5,143 nt of DNA from contig JAGVZJ010000041.1 in assembly GCA_018302725.1 (NCBI GenBank), positions 1 through 5,143 on the forward strand, read 5' to 3'. Made by a program: the position numbers and the translations under genes. The notes under the pieces are model-generated. The model searched no databases and had not been told where the DNA came from. It saw only the letters and a list, made by a program, of their open reading frames with translations. The stretch comes from Candidatus Woesearchaeota archaeon (GTDB taxonomy: Archaea > Nanobdellota > Nanobdellia > SCGC-AAA011-G17 > GW2011-AR20). Below, piece by piece: positions 1-3,554 of the stretch; within the stretch, counting starts at the first letter, position 1; each line of letters starts with the position of its first letter.

Positions 1-1
1 A

Positions 2-142
2 GAAAAAGAGTACATAAAGTTTAAGGTTAATTTACCCGGCTCTTTGATTTTCAAGGCGGGGCTTAAAGTGGGTGATGAGCTCGATGCTGAAGCTGAAAAA
101 GGTAGGATTATTTTAAAAAAAGCTGTAAAAAAGGTCAATTAA
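2..142 (+). CDS. C-terminal end of an AbrB/SpoVT-like DNA-binding protein (partial)
   Basis: The reading frame is open from the left window edge and stops at TAA 140-142, giving 46 residues; the start lies outside the window. The segment VNLPGSLIFKAGLKVGDELDAE followed by GRIILKK (residues about 9-41) matches the swapped-hairpin AbrB/SpoVT pattern, in which a 'LP..l....gl..GDel.v...dGrIilkk' block forms the DNA-binding beta-hairpin dimer. Members of this family act as antitoxins, transition-state regulators or DNA-binding tails of larger archaeal proteins. The missing N-terminus prevents choosing between these. The gene is convergent with the 84-aa gene that follows. The family call is fairly secure; the role is not. 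Confidence 0.7.
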   Translation, partial: EKEYIKFKVNLPGSLIFKAGLKVGDELDAEAEKGRIILKKAVKKVN

Positions 143-149
143 AAACATT

Positions 150-169
150 CTGATAACCTGTATTGTCAG
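150..169. terminator. Weak hairpin in the convergent intergenic region
   Basis: CTGATAA (150-156) can pair with TTGTCAG (163-169), a 7-bp stem with one G-U pair and a 6-nt loop, 8 nt after the stop of the AbrB-like gene. It is followed by AT-rich sequence with short A/T runs (184-188, 199-203 and the T run 205-208). It may help end both convergent transcripts, but the stem is short and the T runs are modest. Confidence 0.25.
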
Positions 170-224
170 CACGTTTTCAGGCTAAAAATGCTCTTGCTAA
201 AAACTTTTAATCATTTATTAAATA

Positions 225-479
225 TTAGATTCCATAAGTTAGACATTCCAAATATAGCTCATGGGGCCAGTTTCCGTGTTTTAATTCCCTTATATGTATC
301 CATTGACCTGGAAAATCATCACTTCTTCCGTTTAGGTTAGGGATTTCATATAATTCCCGTTCAAAATCATGACTGGAATGTGTGGCTAAACACTTAGAAG
401 GTAGACCTGAAACAAACTCAGGAGATACAAACTTCACTTCAACCCCTCTTCTAACGCAATATACTACCTCTTTCCCCAT
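225..479 (-). CDS. Unrecognised 84-aa protein
   Basis: The gene reads from ATG 479-477 to TAA 227-225 and I do not recognise the family. The product is soluble and mixed alpha/beta-looking, with no signal peptide or membrane segment. It is rich in aromatic and charged residues, with three cysteines (C8, C30, C79), five histidines (H34, H37, H62, H68, H73) and two tryptophans (W60, W71). The C30...H34..H37 cluster and H62/H68/H73/C79 could bind a metal, but no named motif is visible. Support for a real gene comes from its protein-like composition and a TATA-like box (501-510) centred about 27 nt upstream of the ATG, which fits a leaderless transcript. No good Shine-Dalgarno precedes it. It is a single-gene unit with non-coding sequence on both sides. 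Confidence 0.6.
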   Translation of the reverse strand: MGKEVVYCVRRGVEVKFVSPEFVSGLPSKCLATHSSHDFERELYEIPNLNGRSDDFPGQWIHIRELKHGNWPHELYLECLTYGI

Positions 480-500
480 TACTCTTTATTATTAGGTGTT

Positions 501-510
501 TATATTTAAA
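501..510 (-). promoter_or_regulatory. TATA-like box for the 84-aa gene
   Basis: On the minus strand this reads TTTAAATATA and is centred about 27 nt upstream of the ATG at 479. That spacing predicts a transcript starting at or next to the start codon, as in leaderless archaeal mRNAs. Confidence 0.5.
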
Positions 511-591
511 TTTGATTGTTGTTTATTAGCTATAATCCCATTTTATAGATTTTAAGCCTGCTTTTTTATGCAAAATAGGGTAAGTTATGAA

Positions 592-608
592 GATTAAAAG
601 TTTTAATC
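592..608. repeat. 8-bp perfect inverted repeat in AT-rich intergenic sequence
   Basis: GATTAAAA (592-599) and TTTTAATC (601-608) flank a single central G. It lies in the 199-bp gap between the 84-aa gene and the secreted-protein gene. Its 13-nt part at 592-604 recurs inverted at 200-212, on the other side of the 84-aa gene. It may be an operator or a chance product of AT-rich sequence. The rest of the gap (511-591, 609-663) shows no coding potential that I can support. Confidence 0.35.
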
Positions 609-663
609 ATAGATTACAATATTTATTATATAAAACTTTTAGTTATTGCTTAAAAATTTTAAT

Positions 664-678
664 AAAGAAAAAAAGAAA
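664..678 (-). terminator. Poly-T terminator after the secreted-protein gene
   Basis: The minus strand reads TTTCTTTTTTTCTTT directly after the TAA of the secreted-protein gene. Archaeal RNA polymerase terminates on T tracts without requiring a hairpin, so this is a good end for the two-gene operon starting at 1777. Confidence 0.55.
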
Positions 679-1113
679 TTAAAGGAATTTTAGAAACAAC
701 TTAGCAAAGCCAATTTTAAGTTTATTAAAAAATCCTTTTGGTTTAACTTCTATCTCTTTATTATTGATAAGCTCTGTTAAAGTCTCCTTTACGTTGTCTG
801 TCGTAGACATTTGGTTTACGGCATTCCTGGTTGCTATGATATCCACTGTTGAGTCTTCCAAAAGACCTTCATTTATTGTAGATACTTTATAATTTGCTAA
901 GACCACATTTAGATTCCTTGTGTCTGAAATAATTAAGTTTATTCTTTCATTCTCCTTCACTAATATTCTTGCTGCTTCTGGTACTTCTATATTTTTTCTT
1001 GCTGCTATTTCTTGTAGCTGCTCTATTGAAACAGCGCCGATATCGAAGTTACTTTGTGCATTAACTACTGGAAGAAATGCTAAAAGCAACAATACTGCAA
1101 TTAACTTTTTCAT
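679..1113 (-). CDS. Small secreted protein with cationic amphipathic C-terminal tail
   Basis: This 144-aa protein has a clear Sec-type signal peptide: M-K-K, a hydrophobic core at residues 4-17, and a likely cleavage after VNA (residue 19), before Q20-S21. The mature part is mostly predicted helical and polar, containing SIEQLQEIAARKNIEV (about 29-44) and a region with V/I-rich stretches. It ends in KGFFNKLKIGFAKLFLKFL (126-144), a lysine- and phenylalanine-rich amphipathic helix without acidic residues. Such a tail could attach to a membrane surface or disturb membranes; this is inference. I do not recognise the family. The start is fixed by a strong Shine-Dalgarno, GGGGTGA, 4 nt before the ATG. 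The gene lies 40 nt downstream of the winged-helix gene and has no TATA box at the leaderless distance, so it is probably the second gene of that operon. Confidence 0.85.
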   Translation of the reverse strand: MKKLIAVLLLLAFLPVVNAQSNFDIGAVSIEQLQEIAARKNIEVPEAARILVKENERINLIISDTRNLNVVLANYKVSTINEGLLEDSTVDIIATRNAVNQMSTTDNVKETLTELINNKEIEVKPKGFFNKLKIGFAKLFLKFL

Positions 1114-1117
1114 AATT

Positions 1118-1124
1118 TCACCCC
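1118..1124 (-). promoter_or_regulatory. Shine-Dalgarno of the secreted-protein gene
   Basis: The minus strand reads GGGGTGA-AATT-ATG, so GGTGA matches the archaeal anti-Shine-Dalgarno of 16S rRNA at a suitable distance. It is the only strong Shine-Dalgarno seen upstream of a gene in this window, which suits an internal operon gene that cannot be leaderless. Confidence 0.75.
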
Positions 1125-1153
1125 ACTAATGTTTTGATTTTTGATTAAAGGTT

Positions 1154-1777
1154 TTAAGTTTTCCTTTTGGTCTTGTTCTTTATCTTTCTCTTTTTTTCTT
1201 TTATATTACTTTCTGAAACCAAATCAAGACCATGATCTGAAATAGCTACAAAACTTTCCTTCCCTATTCTCTGCTTTTTGATTAAACCCCAGGTAGATAA
1301 TATAGTTAAATAATCTGAAATTGTGGACCTTACCGAACTATAGTCCTTGTCAGGATAGTGAATCTTTGCTACTGACCTTAAGGAGACTTTGTTTGTGTTT
1401 GTCTGTTTTTGTATTTGATAAATTGTTTTGAATAAGTCCAGTTGGGTTTTTGTTAAGCTCGAGAAAATTTCATTTTTTGATATCTTTTTTGGTCCGATTT
1501 CCTCTTCTTCGTACTCTTCTTCATATTTTTCCGGAGTTTCTTCCTTTAGAATCTTATCCATGATTAAAGCTAATTGATTCTCTATTTTTAACAACCTTAA
1601 TTCGTGCTCCTTGAACTTTACCCTATGCGAGTTATGATGCTCATGGGAGCTATCTACCCATTTGTGTAATCTGTCAATGTCTTCTCTTACATTCCCAAAA
1701 GTAGTTTTTAGAACCTCATGAAGATTTTGAAACTTTTCCTCTGTATCATCTCTTTTTTTAAATAGCCAAAAGACCAT
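1154..1777 (-). CDS. Coiled-coil plus winged-helix DNA-binding protein (regulator 1)
   Basis: This 207-aa protein has four visible parts. Residues 12-78 are a predicted coiled coil that carries FGNVREDIDRL (27-37) and an EHHNSH histidine patch (46-51). Residues 79-94 form a strongly acidic linker (EKYEEEYEEEE). Residues 104-188 look like a winged helix-turn-helix: LTKTQLDLFKTIYQI, then VSLRSVAKIHY, then SSVRSTISDYLTILSTWGLIKK with a wing near KQRIGKESFVAIS. Residues 192-207 are a lysine/arginine-rich tail likely to touch nucleic acid. The role is inferred to be a dimeric or oligomeric transcription regulator. It heads an operon with the secreted-protein gene 40 nt downstream. A TATA-like box sits about 26 nt before the ATG, and three palindromic sites lie further upstream, a natural place for auto- or cross-regulation. 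Its domain order, length and motifs match the 2104-2727 protein. Confidence 0.85.
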   Translation of the reverse strand: MVFWLFKKRDDTEEKFQNLHEVLKTTFGNVREDIDRLHKWVDSSHEHHNSHRVKFKEHELRLLKIENQLALIMDKILKEETPEKYEEEYEEEEIGPKKISKNEIFSSLTKTQLDLFKTIYQIQKQTNTNKVSLRSVAKIHYPDKDYSSVRSTISDYLTILSTWGLIKKQRIGKESFVAISDHGLDLVSESNIKEKKRKIKNKTKRKT

Positions 1778-1798
1778 GTATTGTAAAATAGAGACTCC

Positions 1799-1806
1799 TA
1801 TTTATA
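1799..1806 (-). promoter_or_regulatory. TATA-like box for the regulator 1 / secreted-protein operon
   Basis: The minus strand reads TATAAATA within ACAAACTATAAATAGG, centred about 26 nt upstream of the ATG at 1777. This predicts a leaderless transcript. The palindrome cluster at 1840-1901 begins about 33 bp upstream of the box. Confidence 0.65.
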
Positions 1807-1839
1807 GTTTGTCATTTTACTGAACAAAAAATGGTACAT

Positions 1840-1901
1840 TTCGTAGACGTCTGTAGACAGTTCTAAGACGTCTTAGAAGTTCGTAGACGTCTTAGAACTG
1901 T
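1840..1901. repeat. Cluster of three 18-bp palindromic sites centred on AGACGTCT
   Basis: Three 18-bp units lie almost end to end. Unit 1840-1857 has a conserved left half and a degenerate right half. Unit 1861-1878 is the perfect palindrome TTCTAAGACGTCTTAGAA. Unit 1880-1897 matches it except at two bases on the left (TTCG...). Each contains AGACGTCT (1845-1852, 1866-1873, 1885-1892). The centres are 21 and 19 bp apart, about two helical turns, so the sites face the same side of the DNA. In addition 1857-1873 and 1885-1901 form a perfect 17-bp inverted repeat around an 11-nt loop. The best reading is a multi-site operator for the operon starting at 1777, bound by one of the two winged-helix proteins. 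An iteron-like origin or a structured RNA are alternatives. Confidence 0.8.
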
Positions 1902-2041
1902 TATTTTACCGTCGAGAAAGCAGACTTTTTGTAAAAATAGGTGTAAGAGAGCTTTTTAGTAGATCTGGCGTAGAATTATTGATTTTGAGTGGAATAATCC
2001 AAAGTGAGAGTTCATTAATGGAAAGTTTTAGGAAGAATTGG

Positions 2042-2117
2042 TAAAAAAGACTAAAAAATGAGAGATGATGGATGGGATTATCAGAACTTTAACATAAAAA
2101 AAACTAAAAAATGAGAG
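2042..2117. repeat. Direct repeat of the regulator 2 gene's 3' end
   Basis: 2042-2064 and 2095-2117 match over 23 nt with one mismatch; the last 15 nt (ACTAAAAAATGAGAG) are identical. The right copy encodes the last residues and the stop of regulator 2 plus its T tract. The left copy lies 53 bp beyond, in non-coding sequence. On the minus strand both read CTCTCATTTTTTAGT followed by a T run. Confidence 0.7.
2096..2103 (-). terminator. Poly-T terminator of regulator 2
   Basis: The minus strand has TTTTTT within the last codons and then TTTTTTTT immediately after the TAG stop. The duplicated copy at 2043-2058 supplies two further T6 tracts. Together they form a tandem T-tract archaeal terminator, keeping regulator 2 transcription out of the downstream operon. 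Confidence 0.5.
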
Positions 2118-2727
2118 TTAATTGGAACAGGGTTTGCTGAGATGCTGAACCAGATTGCCTTATTTTCAACAATTTTGAGGCTAAATTGAGATCTCTCATG
2201 TCTTTTTTTATAGAAAGTGAGACTTTACGGTTGTATTGACGGTGTTTTTCAATAGGAATGCCTCTATTCATCATGGAATTTACATAGTTCCTGACGGTTA
2301 TTTCTGTGATTTTGAGGATTTTTGAGACTTCGCAGTAACTGACAGGTGCCTGTAAATCCTCTTCTAGCTGGTAAATTGCCATAAAAACTGAGAATTCTCG
2401 GTCTGTGAGCCCTCTGAAAAGGACATCAAAATCGCTCTTTATGGCGCTTATGGACTGTTGTTTATTGTTGATGATTGTTGATGATTGTTGATGATTGTTG
2501 ATTACCCCATCATTTCCACTGGAAATTTTATAAAAAAAAGACATATTATCCTTTATTTCGTTGATAAAGCTTAGAATTTGACTTATTTGGCTTTTTATGT
2601 TGTTTCTTTCTTCTTCTTGTTTATCTAACCTGTTTTTGACCTTTTCTAGCTCATTTTTTAAGAAACCCATGTCATCCCTTACTTTTTCAAAGGAATTCCT
2701 TATTCTTTCCTCGTCTAAAACAGCCAT
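2104..2727 (-). CDS. Coiled-coil plus HTH DNA-binding protein with repeat-encoded linker (regulator 2)
   Basis: This 207-aa protein shares architecture with the 1154-1777 product. Residues 5-62 form a coiled coil (FEKVRDDMGFL 13-23, then heptads rich in L/I and E/K). Residues 71-97 are a low-complexity N/Q/S/I linker. Residues 104-178 are helix-turn-helix-like: LTDREFSVFMAIYQLEE, VSYCEVSKILKI, ITVRNYVNSMMNRGIPIEKHR, then a short wing. Shared positions with regulator 1 include LT..(Q/E)..(V/L)F..IYQ, VS...V(A/S)KI and (S/T)VR. The coiled coil probably sets oligomerisation and the HTH binds DNA; targets are unknown. The linker is encoded by a 10-nt tandem repeat (2458-2502), so gain or loss of one unit would shift the frame and stop translation before the HTH. 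The C-terminal tail (192-207, SGSASQQTLFQLTLIF) has no counterpart in regulator 1. A TATA-like box is centred 26 nt before the ATG. Confidence 0.82.
   Translation of the reverse strand: MAVLDEERIRNSFEKVRDDMGFLKNELEKVKNRLDKQEEERNNIKSQISQILSFINEIKDNMSFFYKISSGNDGVINNHQQSSTIINNKQQSISAIKSDFDVLFRGLTDREFSVFMAIYQLEEDLQAPVSYCEVSKILKITEITVRNYVNSMMNRGIPIEKHRQYNRKVSLSIKKDMRDLNLASKLLKIRQSGSASQQTLFQLTLIF
2458..2502. repeat. 10-nt tandem repeat inside the regulator 2 gene
   Basis: The plus strand shows three exact copies of TTGATGATTG (2468-2497), a partial fourth (2498-2502) and a degenerate copy (2458-2467, 8 of 10 matching). The unit is not a multiple of three. The minus-strand gene therefore reads it in all three frames in turn, producing the linker N/Q/S/T/I residues 76-90. 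Both alternative frames meet a TAA at or just after the array (2462-2464 or 2448-2450). Confidence 0.85.
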
Positions 2728-2748
2728 TTTGATAGTAATAGAGCAAAA

Positions 2749-2757
2749 GATATATGC
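2749..2757 (-). promoter_or_regulatory. TATA-like box for regulator 2
   Basis: The minus strand reads GCATATATC, centred about 26 nt upstream of the ATG at 2727. No Shine-Dalgarno precedes that ATG, so a leaderless transcript is the likely reading. The box lies directly against the stop codon of the upstream short ORF. Confidence 0.5.
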
Positions 2758-2982
2758 TTAATTGTTTTGAATGATGATTATTGATGATTGAGTGATTGGC
2801 ATTGATGATGATTGATTAATCAGAAGTCGACAAGAGACTTGATTTCTGCTTCTTTGGACTTTGCGTCTTTCCAAGAGCATCTTTCTTTCTTCATGATCTT
2901 GAGTATCCTCAGCTCTCTTTTCATACATCCTAGTAATGGGATGTTGTTTATATATTAAGTTGAACTGGATAATATTTATCAT
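2758..2982 (-). CDS. Questionable short ORF with repeat-derived C-terminus
   Basis: The longest frame gives 74 residues, but the better start may be the internal ATG at 2928-2926 (56 residues), because a strong TATA-like box (2948-2957) is centred about 24 nt before it. Residues after that start are highly charged (MYEKRAEDTQDHEERKMLLE). The last 20 (INQSSSMPITQSSIIIIQNN) are simply the translation of a repeat-rich tract and look non-functional. A second frame starting at ATG 2924-2922 and ending at 2820 encodes a 34-residue lysine-rich peptide (MKRELRILKIMKKERCSW...) of equally plausible composition and promoter spacing. Only one of them is likely translated, and I cannot decide which. Neither matches a family I know. 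It could also be a decayed gene fragment upstream of regulator 2. Confidence 0.35.
   Translation of the reverse strand: MINIIQFNLIYKQHPITRMYEKRAEDTQDHEERKMLLERRKVQRSRNQVSCRLLINQSSSMPITQSSIIIIQNN
2771..2821. repeat. Imperfect repeat tract related to the regulator 2 array
   Basis: TTGATGATTG occurs exactly at 2781-2790, and near copies fill the tract (ATGATGATTA 2771-2780, TTGATGATGA 2802-2811, TTGATTAATC 2812-2821). The same decamer forms the tandem array about 290 bp away inside regulator 2. Here the copies are interrupted and irregularly spaced. Confidence 0.65.
2948..2957 (-). promoter_or_regulatory. TATA-like box upstream of the short ORF region
   Basis: The minus strand reads AATATATAAA. 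It is centred about 24 nt before ATG 2928 and 28 nt before ATG 2924, and lies inside the longer 74-codon frame. It argues that translation starts at one of these internal ATGs rather than at 2982. Confidence 0.45.
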
Positions 2983-3036
2983 GAAATACTGTAACGTTTC
3001 AAGAAAATGCTTATAATGTAAATTATTTTATAGTGA

Positions 3037-3477
3037 TTAACCTATGTAGTTGCTAGTGTCCTCTGAAGGTGGAACTAACCTTGGTAAAGGAATATGAGAA
3101 GGTAGGCCTACATCCTGAGCTAGGACAAGGGCTTTTACAGCTGACCTTCTGAAGATTGTGTTGATTAGTGTTGATTTTACGTCATTGGGAACATCTTTGT
3201 TCTTTTCCCAATGTTTCCTAACTTCTTTTATCTTATCATCAGAATCAGTGTAGATAAGATTGCCGCCTAGAACCATTGAGCCTATTTTTGGGTCATAGAC
3301 TATTGAAAAATCAAAGTTAAACTTCAAAGCTTTCTGTTTGTCCTGCATTTTTAGGTCAAATTCTTCCATCTCTTTTATCGCTACGTTGTATTTCACCTTG
3401 AATTCGCCACCTTTTTTTATTACTTTCTGGTTTTTTTCTACATTTAACTTTTCATAATTAAAGCCTACGATTGCCAT
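3037..3477 (-). CDS. Conserved-looking 146-aa protein, possible SecB-like fold
   Basis: The protein has no signal peptide or membrane segment, so it is probably cytoplasmic. Its pattern is beta-strand-rich in the first half (residues 3-14, 25-36, 49-61, 67-77), with a helix at about 81-92, a longer helix at 98-122, and a proline-rich end (SHIPLPRLVPP, 127-137). This order, especially a long helix followed by a LP..PLP segment, recalls SecB and SecB-like proteins, homotetrameric holdases that bind unfolded chains. That is a fold-level guess with no diagnostic motif. From memory, similar proteins starting MAIVGFN occur in DPANN archaea, but I cannot verify this here. A TATA-like box about 27 nt before the ATG supports the start. 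It is divergent from argS, with 77 bp between start codons. Confidence 0.8.
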   Translation of the reverse strand: MAIVGFNYEKLNVEKNQKVIKKGGEFKVKYNVAIKEMEEFDLKMQDKQKALKFNFDFSIVYDPKIGSMVLGGNLIYTDSDDKIKEVRKHWEKNKDVPNDVKSTLINTIFRRSAVKALVLAQDVGLPSHIPLPRLVPPSEDTSNYIG

Positions 3478-3500
3478 GGTATGTCTATTTTAAGACAATT

Positions 3501-3508
3501 TATTTAAA
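3501..3508 (-). promoter_or_regulatory. TATA-like box for the 146-aa gene
   Basis: The minus strand reads AAGG-TTTAAATA, with AAGG in the position of a BRE, centred about 27 nt before the ATG at 3477. No Shine-Dalgarno is present, so the mRNA is probably leaderless. Confidence 0.6.
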
Positions 3509-3525
3509 CCTTGTGGTAGAAAAGG

Positions 3526-3534
3526 TTTATTAAT
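3526..3534 (+). promoter_or_regulatory. TATA-like box for argS
   Basis: The plus strand reads AAAGG-TTTATTAAT, centred 25 nt before the ATG at 3555, predicting a leaderless argS mRNA. Together with the minus-strand box it forms a near mirror image across the 77-bp intergenic region. Confidence 0.6.
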
Positions 3535-3554
3535 TGCTAAAGTTTTCTTAACTT

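Larger units (their letters stand above)
1778..2103. other. 326-bp non-coding region between the two regulator genes
   Basis: From right to left along the minus strand this stretch holds the T-rich 3' end of regulator 2 (2096-2103), a diverged second copy of that end (2042-2064), a featureless section (about 1902-2040), the palindrome cluster (1840-1901) and the operon promoter (1799-1806). The longest codon runs on either strand are short or lack a start; for example an 18-codon plus-strand ORF at 2058-2114 has no promoter or Shine-Dalgarno. I see no convincing gene. Confidence 0.6.

Noticed and set aside
143..678. tRNA or other structured RNA serving as an integration site
   Set aside because: No T-arm GGTTCGA-type sequence or cloverleaf-compatible stems were seen here or elsewhere in the window.
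920..1129. Plus-strand ORF of 69 codons
   Set aside because: It is antisense to the secreted-protein gene, which has a signal peptide, strong Shine-Dalgarno and terminator; the plus-strand product is a serine/isoleucine-rich shadow translation.
1840..1901. CRISPR array or CRISPR remnant
   Set aside because: The repeats are palindromic, nearly contiguous and lack unique spacers of about 30-40 nt; no cas genes are visible.
1902..2103. Pseudogene remnant of a third regulator on the minus strand
   Set aside because: Translation in the minus frames gives only short stretches with no recognisable HTH or coiled-coil motif; only the 23-nt 3'-end repeat is shared.
2058..2114. Plus-strand 18-codon ORF (MRDDGWDYQNF...)
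   Set aside because: It is very short, has no TATA-like box or Shine-Dalgarno at a useful distance, and its ends are made from the duplicated terminator sequence.
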